Notes: generated by a model from the letters alone, not told the origin. Positions 24,064-33,673 are shown, numbered from the stretch's first letter. The stretch is 64,000 nucleotides of DNA from Actinotalea alkalitolerans (GCF_023369855.1 NZ_JAMBPP010000007.1:47477-111476), one strand, 5' to 3'. A program made the numbers and translations.

Positions 24064-26358
24064 ATGCTCACGCTCGGGTCCACGAGCCTCATGATCGTCA
24101 GTGTCATCGCCGCCGTCGCCGTCGCTTCCCTGGCGTACGCGCTGGTGCTGCGCAAGCAGGTGCTCGCGGCCGGTGAGGGCACGCAGGGGATGCAGGACAT
24201 CGCCCGGGCCGTCCAGGAGGGTGCCTCGGCGTACCTGAGCCGCCAGTTCCGCACCCTGGTGCTCTTCGCGCTCGTCGTGTTCGGGCTGCTCTTCCTGCTC
24301 CCCGGCGACACCGGCATCCGGCTGGGCCGCTCGGTGTTCTTCCTGCTCGGTGCAGGTTTCTCGGCGGCCATCGGCTACCTCGGCATGTGGCTCGCGACGC
24401 GGGCGAACCTGCGGGTCGCGGCAGCGGCCTCGCTGCCCGGCGGGCGAGCCGAGGGTGCGCGCATCGCCTTCCGCACCGGTGGGTTCGTCGGCATGTGCGT
24501 GGTCGGGCTCGGGCTGCTGGGTGCGGCGTCGGTCGTGCTCATCTACCGGGGCGACGCGCCGGCGGTGCTGGAGGGCTTCGGGTTCGGAGCGGCCCTGCTG
24601 GCCATGTTCATGAGGGTCGGCGGCGGCATCTTCACCAAGGCGGCCGACGTCGGGGCCGACCTGGTCGGCAAGGTGGAGAAGAACATCCCCGAGGACGACC
24701 CGCGCAACGCCGCGACCATCGCCGACAACGTGGGCGACAACGTCGGCGACTGCGCGGGGATGGCGGCCGACCTCTTCGAGTCCTACGCGGTGACCCTGGT
24801 CGCCGCCCTCATCCTGGGCAAGGCGGCGTTCGGCGAGCAGGGTCTGGTCTTCCCCCTGATCGTCACCGCGATCGGTGCGCTGGTCGCGGTGCTGGGCGTC
24901 GTGATCACCAAGGTGCGCGGGTCGGAGAGCGGCCTCGCCGCCATCAACCGCGGCTTCTACACCTCGGCGCTCGTCGGAGCCGTCCTGGCCGGTGTGGCGG
25001 CCTTCCTCTACCTGCCCTCGACCTTCGCCGAGCTCACCGGGGGCACCGCGGGCCTGGAGACGCACCCGGGCGACCCGCGGCTCGTCGCGGCCCTGGCCGT
25101 CGCGATCGGCGTGGTGCTGGCCGGGGTCATCCTGTGGATCACCGGCTACTTCACCGGCACCACCTCCAAGCCCACGCTGCACGTGGCCCGGACCTCGCTG
25201 ACCGGTGCCGCGACCGTGGTCCTCTCGGGCATCGGGGTCGGTTTCGAGTCGGCCGTCTACACCGCGGGGATCATCGCCGCGGCGATGTGCGGGGCGTTCC
25301 TCCTGGCCGGTGGGTCGGTGTGGCTCTCGCTCTTCCTGATCGCGCTCGCGGGCTGCGGCCTGCTGACGACCGTCGGCGTGATCGTCGCGATGGACACCTT
25401 CGGTCCGGTGAGCGACAACGCGCAGGGCATCGCGGAGATGTCCGGCGACGTCACCGAGGAGGGTGCGCAGATCCTCACCGACCTCGACGCCGTCGGGAAC
25501 ACCACCAAGGCGATCACCAAGGGCATCGCGATCGCCACGGCGGTCCTGGCGGCCACCGCGCTCTTCGGCTCCTACGCCGACGCCGTCGGCACGGCGCTCG
25601 CGCAGGTCGGTGACGCGACGGTCACCAACGACGTGGTCGCCGCCATGCTGTCCTACTCGATCATCTCCCCGATCACCCTGGTGGGCGTCATCCTCGGCGG
25701 GGCCACGGTGTTCCTGTTCTCGGGCCTGGCCATCGACGCGGTCACCCGGGCCGCGGGGGCCATCGTCTTCGAGGTGCGTCGCCAGTTCCGGGAGAACCCC
25801 GGGATCATGACGGGCGAGGTGCGGCCCGAGTACGGCCGGGTCGTGGACATCTGCACGCGGGACTCGCTGCGTGAGCTCGCGACCCCGGGTCTGCTCGCGG
25901 CCTTCGCGCCGATCGCCGTCGGCTTCGGCCTGGGGGTCGGGCCGCTCGCCGGGTTCCTCGCCGGGTCGATCGGCGCCGGTGTGCTGATGGCCGTGTTCCT
26001 GGCCAACGCGGGCGGGACCTGGGACAACGCGAAGAAGATCGTCGAGGACGGCAACTACGGCGGCAAGAACTCCGAGGCCCACGCGGCCGTGGTCATCGGG
26101 GACACCGTCGGCGACCCGTTCAAGGACACCGCCGGACCCGCGATCAACCCGCTGATCAAGGTGATGAACCTCGTGGCCCTGCTGATCGCCCCGGCGATCG
26201 TGCAGATCAGCGTCGGGGACGACGCGAACCACGTGGTGCGGCTGTCGATCGCGATCCTTGCGACGGCCATCGCCTTCGGGGCGGTCATCATGTCGCGGCT
26301 GCGCGCCGCGAAGGTCGACCGCGAGGGCCGCTTCGAGCACGAGGCGCACCTGGTGTGA
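24064..26358 (+). CDS. hppA: K+-independent H+-pumping membrane pyrophosphatase
   Basis: 764 residues, about 16 transmembrane helices. Uses pyrophosphate hydrolysis to export protons. The catalytic signature ADVGADLVGKVEKNIPEDDPRN near residue 197 is followed by DNVGDNVGDCAGMAADLFE near 220, which binds Mg-pyrophosphate. GNTTKAITKG near 478 has Lys at the position that decides K+ dependence, so the enzyme should be K+-independent. ATG at 24064 follows GAGGAGGA; a longer in-frame start at 24031 lacks such a site. The end overlaps the next gene by GTGA. Confidence 0.95.
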   Translation: MLTLGSTSLMIVSVIAAVAVASLAYALVLRKQVLAAGEGTQGMQDIARAVQEGASAYLSRQFRTLVLFALVVFGLLFLLPGDTGIRLGRSVFFLLGAGFSAAIGYLGMWLATRANLRVAAAASLPGGRAEGARIAFRTGGFVGMCVVGLGLLGAASVVLIYRGDAPAVLEGFGFGAALLAMFMRVGGGIFTKAADVGADLVGKVEKNIPEDDPRNAATIADNVGDNVGDCAGMAADLFESYAVTLVAALILGKAAFGEQGLVFPLIVTAIGALVAVLGVVITKVRGSESGLAAINRGFYTSALVGAVLAGVAAFLYLPSTFAELTGGTAGLETHPGDPRLVAALAVAIGVVLAGVILWITGYFTGTTSKPTLHVARTSLTGAATVVLSGIGVGFESAVYTAGIIAAAMCGAFLLAGGSVWLSLFLIALAGCGLLTTVGVIVAMDTFGPVSDNAQGIAEMSGDVTEEGAQILTDLDAVGNTTKAITKGIAIATAVLAATALFGSYADAVGTALAQVGDATVTNDVVAAMLSYSIISPITLVGVILGGATVFLFSGLAIDAVTRAAGAIVFEVRRQFRENPGIMTGEVRPEYGRVVDICTRDSLRELATPGLLAAFAPIAVGFGLGVGPLAGFLAGSIGAGVLMAVFLANAGGTWDNAKKIVEDGNYGGKNSEAHAAVVIGDTVGDPFKDTAGPAINPLIKVMNLVALLIAPAIVQISVGDDANHVVRLSIAILATAIAFGAVIMSRLRAAKVDREGRFEHEAHLV

Positions 26359-28010
26359 CCCCCGGCGCACCGGGGGCGGTCCCCCTGACCGAGCTCCCGC
26401 TCGTGGAGTCCCTGCGGGCGGACCTGGACCGCAGCGGCCTGACGGTCGAGGCGGTCGAGGGCCTGCTCGGCCCGGTGGCCTCGGCCGCGCTGCACCGTGA
26501 GCAGCGACTCCCCGCCCTGCGCGAGGTCGACCGCGCCGCGGGCACCGGGTCGCACGCCGTGGCAACCCTCGTGCGCCTCTTCGTGCTCGGGGGAGAGGTC
26601 ACCCGCGTGGCCCTCGACGCCGCCCTGCCGGGGACCGGGACGCAGGGGTGCGCGCAGCTCGGCCTGGTCGGGGCGGCCGGTCAGGGGCGTGCGGACGCGG
26701 TGCGGGCCAGGGTCGACCTGCGCCCCTACGCGGCCGCGGACGCCGCGGGGTCGGTGAACTGGTGGTTGACCTCGGACCTCGGCGAGCTGGCGACCGGGGC
26801 GGCGGTGCACCCCGACCACGTGCTCGGCGTGGGTGGGGCCTCGACCACCCTGGCCCAGGTGACCGTGCGTGACCGTCGCCGGCGCACCCTCGACCTGGGC
26901 ACCGGCTGCGGGATCCAGGCCCTCCACGCGACCCGTCACAGCGACCTCGTGGTGGCCACGGACATCTCTCGCCGGGCGCTGGCCTTCACCGCGTTCAACG
27001 CCGCCCTGGCAGGTCTGGACGGACCGGGTCTGGACCTGCGCCGCGGCTCGATGCTCGAACCGGTCACCGGTCCGCTCGACGAGCCCTTCGACCTCGTGGT
27101 CTCCAACCCGCCCTTCGTCATCACCCCCCGCGGGGGGCCGGGCGGTGCGGCCGACTCCCCGGGTGTCCCGCACTTCGAGTACCGCGACGGGGGTCGCGCG
27201 GGGGACGACCTGGTGCGCGACCTCGTCCAGGGCATGGGCCGGGTGCTCGCGCCCGGTGGCGTCGCGCAGCTGCTGGGCAACTGGGAGCACCGACGTGGTG
27301 AGGACTGGCGCGAGCGGGTGGGCTCGTGGGCGCAGGCCTCGGGGCTGGACGCGTGGGTGGTCCAGCGCGACGTGCAGGACCCGGCCGAGTACGCCGAGAC
27401 CTGGCTGCGCGACGGGGGGACGACGGCCGAGCGTGACCCGGCGGGCTGGGAGGCGGGGTACCTGGCCTGGTTGGACGACTTCGCCGCGCGGGGGGTCGAG
27501 GCGGTGGGCTTCGGGTTCGTGCTCCTGCGGCGACCGTCGACCGGTCGGGCGACCCTGCGTCGCGTCGAGGAGGTCACCGGGCCGGTGCGCCAGCCTCTCG
27601 GGGCGCACCTCGCGGCCGCACTGGCCGGCCATGACTGGCTCGAGGCGAGGGACGACGACGCGCTCGGTGCCGCCCGGCTGGTCGTGGCGGCCGACGTCAC
27701 CGAGGAGAGGTACCTGGTCCCGGGGGCGGGCGACCCGAGCGTGGTGCTGCTGCGTCAGGGGGAGGGGTTCGGCCGTGCCGTGCAGGCCGGCACAGCCCTG
27801 GCAGGGCTGGTCGGGGCCTGCGACGGCGAGCTGGCGGTCGGCCAGATCGTGGCAGGCGTCGCAGCGATCCTCGACGTCCCGGTCGTTGAGCTGCGGTCCG
27901 AGCTCCTGCCCCAGGTGCGGGACCTCGTCCGCGACGGGCTGCTGCGACCCGACACCGGAGTCTCCTCGCTGCCGGACCCAGGCCCTTCCTCGCTTACGGT
28001 GGGTGGGTGA
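26355..28010 (+). CDS. Class I SAM-dependent methyltransferase with NPPF motif (PrmC/HemK-like)
   Basis: 551 residues; GTG at 26355 overlaps the hppA stop. Residues 1-165 form an N-terminal helical domain. The SAM-binding turn LDLGTGCGIQALH is near 178, and VSNPPFVITP near 250 is the N/Q-methylating signature of HemK/PrmC and related N6-adenine enzymes. A C-terminal domain of about 200 residues follows. From memory, actinobacterial homologues of this three-part form lie beside hppA and topA, as here. The substrate (protein, RNA or DNA) is not known; the extra domains argue against simple PrmC. Coupled to the next gene. Confidence 0.82.
   Translation: MTPGAPGAVPLTELPLVESLRADLDRSGLTVEAVEGLLGPVASAALHREQRLPALREVDRAAGTGSHAVATLVRLFVLGGEVTRVALDAALPGTGTQGCAQLGLVGAAGQGRADAVRARVDLRPYAAADAAGSVNWWLTSDLGELATGAAVHPDHVLGVGGASTTLAQVTVRDRRRRTLDLGTGCGIQALHATRHSDLVVATDISRRALAFTAFNAALAGLDGPGLDLRRGSMLEPVTGPLDEPFDLVVSNPPFVITPRGGPGGAADSPGVPHFEYRDGGRAGDDLVRDLVQGMGRVLAPGGVAQLLGNWEHRRGEDWRERVGSWAQASGLDAWVVQRDVQDPAEYAETWLRDGGTTAERDPAGWEAGYLAWLDDFAARGVEAVGFGFVLLRRPSTGRATLRRVEEVTGPVRQPLGAHLAAALAGHDWLEARDDDALGAARLVVAADVTEERYLVPGAGDPSVVLLRQGEGFGRAVQAGTALAGLVGACDGELAVGQIVAGVAAILDVPVVELRSELLPQVRDLVRDGLLRPDTGVSSLPDPGPSSLTVGG
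27995..28000 (+). promoter_or_regulatory. -10 hexamer TACGGT inside the methyltransferase 3' end
   Basis: TACGGT, 6 bases, then GTG at 28007: a possible internal leaderless promoter for the PAP2 gene in addition to read-through from hppA. Confidence 0.5.
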
Positions 28011-28990
28011 GCGCACCACCCTCCTTCCCGCCGGCTCGAGGCGGCCCCGCCGCACCGGGGCACGCTGACGCGCCACCGGCCGGTCCTGCCCTCGAGGGTG
28101 GACGGGCTCCGCAGCGACGGCAGGGCGGCCGCGAGGTCCGGGCGGGTCACCTCGCCCCGGCGATCGTGGTCGCTGCCGTGTCCGCGGTGGGTGTGTGGGC
28201 GGTGTGGCGGGTGTTCGTCGGCTCGCTGACGGGCCAGCGCCTGGAGGAGGCGGCGTTCGAGGGCGCTGCCCTGGGGCAGCACCGGTTGTGGCAGGTGGCC
28301 GAACCGGTCCTCGAGATCATCTCGGTGCCCTTCATCGCGGGTGTGCTGGTCGCCACGATGCTGCTGGCGGTGCTGCGCCGGCGCATGCTGCTCGCCCTGC
28401 AGGTCGCGGTCCTCATGGGTGGGGCGAACCTCACCACCCAGCTGCTCAAGCACGTGGTCTTCGACCGCCCCGACCTCGGGGTGGGCGTCTCGCTCGCGAA
28501 CGCGCTGCCCAGCGGTCACACGACGGCGGCCGCCTCGGTCGCGGCGGCGCTGCTCTTCGTGGTGCCCCGTCGGATGCGACCGGCTGCGGCTCTGATCGGT
28601 GCGATGTATGCCGCCGCGACGGGGGTCTCGACGCTCGTGGGCAGGTGGCACCGCCCGAGCGACGTGGTGGCCGCGGTGCTGGTGGTGCTGGTGTGGGCGG
28701 GGATCGCGACCGCCCTGTCGGTGCGGGGTGACGTGGCCGCAGGCCCGGACCGTCCGGGCCGGAGCCGCGCAGTGGTCGGGCTGCTGAGCCTCGCCGGGGT
28801 GACCGCGCTGATCGGAGGCGGGCTGGCCCTGCAACGCAGTGCGGCCCACCTGGACGCCGGGCTCACGAGCACCACGGACCTGCTCACCGCGTACGGTGGT
28901 GGTGCCCTCAGCGTCGTCGGCGTCACGTTCCTGGCCTTCGCGGTGCTGCTGGCGCTGCGGCGTGCGACCGAGCCTCGGACGGCGGTCTGA
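28007..28990 (+). CDS. PAP2-family membrane phosphatase
   Basis: 327 residues; GTG at 28007 overlaps the previous stop. An N-terminal 45-residue Pro/Ala-rich stretch precedes about six helices. The PAP2 motifs are KHVVFDRPD near residue 150 (KxxxxxxRP), ALPSGHTTAAAS near 167 (PSGH) and GRWHRPSDVVAA near 213 (xRxxxxxHxxxD). The active site faces outward in such enzymes, which dephosphorylate undecaprenyl pyrophosphate or other lipid phosphates. Linkage to a pyrophosphate-driven pump is suggestive of pyrophosphate/phosphate recycling, but this is inference. Confidence 0.88.
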   Translation: MSAPPSFPPARGGPAAPGHADAPPAGPALEGGRAPQRRQGGREVRAGHLAPAIVVAAVSAVGVWAVWRVFVGSLTGQRLEEAAFEGAALGQHRLWQVAEPVLEIISVPFIAGVLVATMLLAVLRRRMLLALQVAVLMGGANLTTQLLKHVVFDRPDLGVGVSLANALPSGHTTAAASVAAALLFVVPRRMRPAAALIGAMYAAATGVSTLVGRWHRPSDVVAAVLVVLVWAGIATALSVRGDVAAGPDRPGRSRAVVGLLSLAGVTALIGGGLALQRSAAHLDAGLTSTTDLLTAYGGGALSVVGVTFLAFAVLLALRRATEPRTAV

Positions 28991-29208
28991 GCGGCACCGG
29001 CGGGTGCCTGTCGGTGCGAGCTGGACGCACCGCGTGGACGGGGCGGTCAGCCGGGAGTTGACCTGAGGTCGTAGAGTGCCCGATCGACAGGGCTCGGTCG
29101 TCCGTCGCCACGGCTCGGGCGCCCGATGTGAGCGCCCCGGCGCTCGTACCTCATGCTGGAGTCCCGACCAGGCCACGAACGGTCTCGTCCCACAGGAAGC
29201 AGGTCCGT

Positions 29209-32094
29209 ATGTCCGCTGGTCGCAAGCTCGTGATCGTGGAGTCGCCCGCCAAGGCGCGCACGATCGCCGGCTACCTCGGTGACGGCTTCGTCGTCGAGGC
29301 GTCCGTGGGGCACATCCGGGACCTGCCGCAGCCCTCCGAGCTGCCGGCCGAGATGAAGAAGGGCCCCTTCGGGAAGTTCGCCGTCGACGTCGACAACGGC
29401 TTCGAGCCGTTCTACGTGGTCGACGCGGACAAGAAGAAGAAGGTCGCGGAGCTGAAGAAGCTCCTCAAGGGTGCTGACGAGCTCTACCTCGCGACCGATG
29501 AGGACCGCGAGGGCGAGGCCATCGCCTGGCACCTGCTGGCCGAGCTCAAGCCGACCGTCCCGGTCAAGCGGATGGTCTTCCACGAGATCACACGTGAGGC
29601 CATCAACCGGGCCCTCGAGGCCACCCGTGAGCTCGACACCCGGCTGGTCGACGCCCAGGAGACGCGACGCATCCTCGACCGGCTGTACGGCTACGAGGTC
29701 TCGCCGGTTCTGTGGCGCAAGGTCCGCCAGGGGCTGTCTGCGGGCCGGGTGCAGTCCGTGGCGACCCGCATGGTGGTCGAGCGTGAGCGTGAGCGCATGG
29801 CGTTCTCGGCTGCCGAGTACTGGGACGTGCGTGGTGAGTTCGCCGTCGCGCAGCCCACCGACGAGTCCGCCCACGGCGCCTTCTCGGCGCGGCTGGCCTC
29901 GGTCGACGGTGCGCGGGTGGCGACCGGGCGCGACTTCGACGACCGCGGGACCCTGACCGGCAAGGGTGTGGTGCCCCTCGACGAGGCCGCGGCGACCGCA
30001 CTGGTCCGTGGCCTGGCCGAGGCGGAGTTCAGCGTCCGGAGCCTGGACACCAAGCCGTACACGCGCAAGCCGGCGATGCCGTTCACCACCTCGACCCTGC
30101 AGCAGGAGGCCTCGCGCAAGCTGCGGATGAGCTCGCGGCAGACGATGCGCACCGCGCAGGGCCTGTACGAGAACGGCTACATCACCTACATGCGGACGGA
30201 CTCGCCGTCGCTGAGCGCGCAGGCCATCGACGCCGCGCGACGCCAGGCCGCCGAGCTGTACGGACCCGAGTTCGTCCCCGACGCTCCGCGCATCTACGCC
30301 CCGAAGAACAAGGGCGCCCAGGAGGCCCACGAGGCGATCCGTCCGGCGGGGGACTCGTTCCGCACCCCCGCGCAGGTCGCCCGCGAGCTCTCGGGCGACC
30401 AGTTCAAGCTGTACGAGCTGATCTGGAAGCGCACGGTCGCCTCCCAGATGGCCGACGCCAAGGGATCGACCGCCTCGGTGCGGCTGGGGGCGACGACCAC
30501 GCAGGACGTCGTCGTCGCCCAGCGCCCCGCGGCGCGGGTCGACGCCGAGTTCGCGGCGTCGGGCACGGTGATCACCTTCCGTGGCTTCATGGCCGCGTAC
30601 GAGGAGGGTCGCGACACCGACCGGTACGCCGATGCGGGCGGCGCCGTGGTCGACGCCGGCACCGAGGGTGCCTCCGCCACGGCCAAGAAGGCCGATGCGC
30701 GGCTGCCGCGGATGTCCGAGGGTGACGCGCTGGACGCCCGGGGGGTCGAGGCCGAGGGCCACCGCACCTCGCCGCCGCCCCGCTACACCGAGGCGAGCCT
30801 GATCAAGGCGCTCGAGGAGCGGGGCATCGGCCGTCCGTCGACCTATGCGGCCACCATCTCGGTGATCGTCGACCGCGGGTACGTGCTGCCTCGCGGCCAG
30901 GCCCTCGTGCCGAGCTGGCTGGCCTTCGCGGTGATCCGTCTGCTCGAGGAGCACTTCGCGCGTCTGGTGGACTACGACTTCACGGCCGAGATGGAGAGCG
31001 ACCTCGACCTCATCGCGGCCGGCGACAAGGAGCGGGTCGCCTGGCTCAGCCGCTTCTACTTCGGCGACGGCACCGGGACCCCGGAGGGTGAGGGGCTGCA
31101 GCACCTCGTCCAGGACCTCGGGGACATCGACGCACGGGACATCAACTCGGTGCCCATCGGTGACGGGATCACGCTGCGGGTCGGTCGCTACGGGCCGTAC
31201 GTCGAGGAGGCGGGCGTCGCCGTCGGGTCGCCGGGCGCCGACGGGCCCGAGGGTGCGGGTTCCGGGGCGACGGGTGGCGGTGCAGGTCCCGACGGGCCCA
31301 CGGTCGAGCCCAAGCGCGCGTCGGTCCCCGACGACCTCGCCCCGGACGAGCTGACCGTCGAGAAGGCCCGCGAGCTGCTCGACAGCCAGGCCGACGGTGA
31401 CCTGGTCCTCGGCGAGGACCCCACGACCGGGACGACCATCGTCGCGAAGAACGGCCGGTACGGCCCGTACGTGACCGAGCTGCTGCCTGAGCCCGAGCTC
31501 GACCCGGGCCTGTCGGCCGCCGCCAAGAAGAAGGCGCTCGCCGCCCAGCCCAAGCCGCGCACCGCGTCGCTGCTCAAGACCATGCAGGTGCAGTCGGTGA
31601 CCCTGCAGGACGCGCTGCGGCTGCTGTCGCTGCCGCGCGTGGTGGGTGTGGACCCCGAGTCGGGGGTCGAGATCACGGCCCAGAACGGGCGCTACGGCCC
31701 GTACCTCAAGCGGGGGACGGACTCGCGGACCCTGCCCACCGAGGAGGCGATGTTCGACATCACCCTCCAGGAGGCGCTCGAGATCTACGCCCAGCCCAAG
31801 CGCGGGCGCGGGGCGACCGCTGCTCCGCCGCTGCGTGAGCTCGGCGAGGACCCGGTCAGCAAGAAGCCCGTCGTGGTCAAGGAGGGACGCTTCGGCCCCT
31901 ACGTGACCGACGGCGAGACGAACGCGACGCTCCGCAAGGAGGACGCCGTGGAGTCGGTGACCCTGGAGCGAGCCGCCGAGCTGCTCGCCGAGAAGCGGGC
32001 CAGGGGCCCGGTCAAGAAGACCGCCCGCAAGCCCGCTGCCCGCAAGGCACCGGCCAAGAAGGCACCGGCCAAGACGTCGACCAAGAAGGCCTGA
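29209..32094 (+). CDS. topA: DNA topoisomerase I
   Basis: 961 residues. Relaxes negative supercoils by single-strand passage. The N-terminal Toprim domain is KLVIVESPAKARTIAGYLG with its catalytic Glu, then YLATDEDREGEAIAWHL (DxDxE). The active Tyr is in GYITYMRTDSPSLS near residue 325. Four C-terminal DNA-binding repeats end in NGRYGPY- or GRFGPY-type strings between about 660 and 905. The extreme end is a Lys/Ala/Pro-rich tail, common in actinobacterial TopA. ATG at 29209 follows AGGAAG; an upstream in-frame ATG (29128) has no homologous sequence. The 218 bp upstream show no other gene. Confidence 0.96.
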   Translation: MSAGRKLVIVESPAKARTIAGYLGDGFVVEASVGHIRDLPQPSELPAEMKKGPFGKFAVDVDNGFEPFYVVDADKKKKVAELKKLLKGADELYLATDEDREGEAIAWHLLAELKPTVPVKRMVFHEITREAINRALEATRELDTRLVDAQETRRILDRLYGYEVSPVLWRKVRQGLSAGRVQSVATRMVVERERERMAFSAAEYWDVRGEFAVAQPTDESAHGAFSARLASVDGARVATGRDFDDRGTLTGKGVVPLDEAAATALVRGLAEAEFSVRSLDTKPYTRKPAMPFTTSTLQQEASRKLRMSSRQTMRTAQGLYENGYITYMRTDSPSLSAQAIDAARRQAAELYGPEFVPDAPRIYAPKNKGAQEAHEAIRPAGDSFRTPAQVARELSGDQFKLYELIWKRTVASQMADAKGSTASVRLGATTTQDVVVAQRPAARVDAEFAASGTVITFRGFMAAYEEGRDTDRYADAGGAVVDAGTEGASATAKKADARLPRMSEGDALDARGVEAEGHRTSPPPRYTEASLIKALEERGIGRPSTYAATISVIVDRGYVLPRGQALVPSWLAFAVIRLLEEHFARLVDYDFTAEMESDLDLIAAGDKERVAWLSRFYFGDGTGTPEGEGLQHLVQDLGDIDARDINSVPIGDGITLRVGRYGPYVEEAGVAVGSPGADGPEGAGSGATGGGAGPDGPTVEPKRASVPDDLAPDELTVEKARELLDSQADGDLVLGEDPTTGTTIVAKNGRYGPYVTELLPEPELDPGLSAAAKKKALAAQPKPRTASLLKTMQVQSVTLQDALRLLSLPRVVGVDPESGVEITAQNGRYGPYLKRGTDSRTLPTEEAMFDITLQEALEIYAQPKRGRGATAAPPLRELGEDPVSKKPVVVKEGRFGPYVTDGETNATLRKEDAVESVTLERAAELLAEKRARGPVKKTARKPAARKAPAKKAPAKTSTKKA

Positions 32095-32097
32095 GGG

Positions 32098-32364
32098 TCA
32101 CACAGGCTCGTCGTCGGTGCGGAAGCCGATGACCTTGTGGCTGCCGTCGCAGTAGGGCTTGATGCCCGACGCGCCGCACCGGCACAGCGCGACGGTCGAG
32201 CGTCGGCGTGGTGCCGGCTCGCCGGTCGCGAGGAGGATCTCGACCTCGCCGCGCACCAGCAGCGGCCCGTCGGGGCATGCGGTGATGCTGGCCCAGGGGG
32301 TCGCGGGGGGCGTCGGGGCCGAGGTGGGCCCAGGGCCGGCGTCGCGCAGGTGATCGGTGGTCAC
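32098..32364 (-). CDS. CDGSH iron-sulfur domain protein
   Basis: 88 residues. ALCRCGASGIKPYCDGSH (residues 59-76) is the CDGSH motif that holds a redox-active 2Fe-2S cluster by three Cys and one His. A Cys at 30 is outside it. GTG at 32364. It lies three bases from the topA stop, convergent, and is divergent from the heme-oxygenase-like gene (225 bp between). I recall such single-CDGSH genes paired with iron-containing redox enzymes in many actinobacteria, so an electron-transfer partnership is plausible. Confidence 0.88.
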   Translation of the reverse strand: MTTDHLRDAGPGPTSAPTPPATPWASITACPDGPLLVRGEVEILLATGEPAPRRRSTVALCRCGASGIKPYCDGSHKVIGFRTDDEPV

Positions 32365-32589
32365 CCACCGCAGTCAACCTCGTCGGGGCGGGGTCCGCGC
32401 GGCGAGCGGCACGGTGGTACCGGGTGGGGCCTCGGCTCGGCGCAGGGTCGACTCGTGCGGGTCCGTGCACGTGACGACCGTCTCTGCCGTCCCGGATGCG
32501 GCACCGCCCGCCCGGTGTCAGCCTGACGGAGCGGCGCTGAGGGTGCCGTGACCCACCGCGTGGCGGTGGCACCTGACGAGGAGGATCTG

Positions 32590-33624
32590 ATGCGACGACC
32601 CGCAGCCCGCGGACCGGTGAGCGCTGCGCTCCTCGAGGCGTTGGTGCGTGAGCCCGGACCGGTGGTCACGATGCAGGCGGCCCTCGACCGAGCCCTGGCC
32701 GACGGCCGCCGTCCTGCGACGCAGGTGCTCGACGACGAGGACCTCCAGCTCAGCCTCTTCCTGCTCTACGAGCTGCACTACCGGGGCGTCGACGGGGTCG
32801 ACGAGGCCTGGGAGTGGAGCCCGGACCTGCTGCGGTGCCGTGCTGTGCTCGAGGGCGTGCTCGAAGGTGCGATCCGCGAGATGGTGCCGGTGCCGGCGGG
32901 TGAGCCACGCACGGCGTCGGAGGTCGCGGCGCTGCTGTTCGCCCTGACCGCGGCGGACGGTGGGCCGAGCGTCTCGTCGTTCGTCGCGAAGAAGGCCACC
33001 GACGAGCAGGTGCGTGAGCTCGTGATGCACCGGTCGGTGTACCAGCTCAAGGAGGCGGACCCTCACACCTGGGCCCTGCCTCGGCTGAGCGGCCGGCCGA
33101 AGTCCGCCCTGATCGAGGTGCAGGCCGACGAGTACGGCAACGGGCGCCCTGGTCACACCCACGCCGAGCTGTTCGCCGGGCTGATGCGCGCCCTCGGCCT
33201 GGACGACTCCTACGGTGCCTACCTCGACGTGGTGCCGGCGCCGACGCTCGCCTCGGTGAACATGATGAGCCTGTTCGGTCTGCACCGGCGCCTGCGCGGG
33301 GCGATCATCGGGCATCTCGCGGCCTTCGAGATGACGTCGTCGATCCCGTCGCGGAAGTACGCCAACGGCCTGCGGCGCCTAGGCCACGGCCCCGAGGCCA
33401 CGCACTACTACGACGAGCACGTCGAGGCCGATGCGGTGCACGAGCAGATCGCGGGTCGGGACCTCGCCGGCGGTCTGGTCGAGCTCGAGCCGCAGCTGCG
33501 CAGCGACGTGCTGTGGGGTGCTGCCGCGTGCCTCGCGGTGGACGGACACGCGGGCGCGCGGATGCTCGAGGCGTGGCAGCAGGGGCGCAGCGCGTTGCGG
33601 CCGGCGCGGGACCTCGCTGCCTGA
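32590..33624 (+). CDS. Iron-containing redox enzyme, heme-oxygenase-like (HDO) fold
   Basis: 344 residues; ATG at 32590 with GAGGAGGA upstream. The C-terminal 220 residues are helical and carry spaced Glu/His typical of the Haem_oxygenas_2/HDO superfamily: GVDGVDEAWEWSPD with a metal-ligand Glu, ADEYGNGRPGHTHAELFAG with Glu and His, and HYYDEHVEADAVHE with further ligands near 278-292. Some relatives use two irons to oxidise or cleave substrates. The divergent CDGSH gene may supply electrons. Substrate unknown. Confidence 0.8.
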   Translation: MRRPAARGPVSAALLEALVREPGPVVTMQAALDRALADGRRPATQVLDDEDLQLSLFLLYELHYRGVDGVDEAWEWSPDLLRCRAVLEGVLEGAIREMVPVPAGEPRTASEVAALLFALTAADGGPSVSSFVAKKATDEQVRELVMHRSVYQLKEADPHTWALPRLSGRPKSALIEVQADEYGNGRPGHTHAELFAGLMRALGLDDSYGAYLDVVPAPTLASVNMMSLFGLHRRLRGAIIGHLAAFEMTSSIPSRKYANGLRRLGHGPEATHYYDEHVEADAVHEQIAGRDLAGGLVELEPQLRSDVLWGAAACLAVDGHAGARMLEAWQQGRSALRPARDLAA

Positions 33625-33660
33625 GCGCCCCGTGCCCCCCCGTGCGGCCTCGGCGCGGAC

Positions 33661-33666
33661 TACGGT
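33661..33666 (+). promoter_or_regulatory. -10 hexamer TACGGT, leaderless oxidoreductase gene
   Basis: TACGGT, 7 bases, then ATG at 33674; no ribosome site. Confidence 0.6.
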
Positions 33667-33673
33667 GGAACCC

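Noticed and set aside
29058..29077. TTGACC and TAGAGT ahead of topA as a promoter
   Set aside because: The two hexamers are only 8 bases apart, too close for one polymerase contact. Either could belong to a different promoter, but no partner was found at 16-18 bases.
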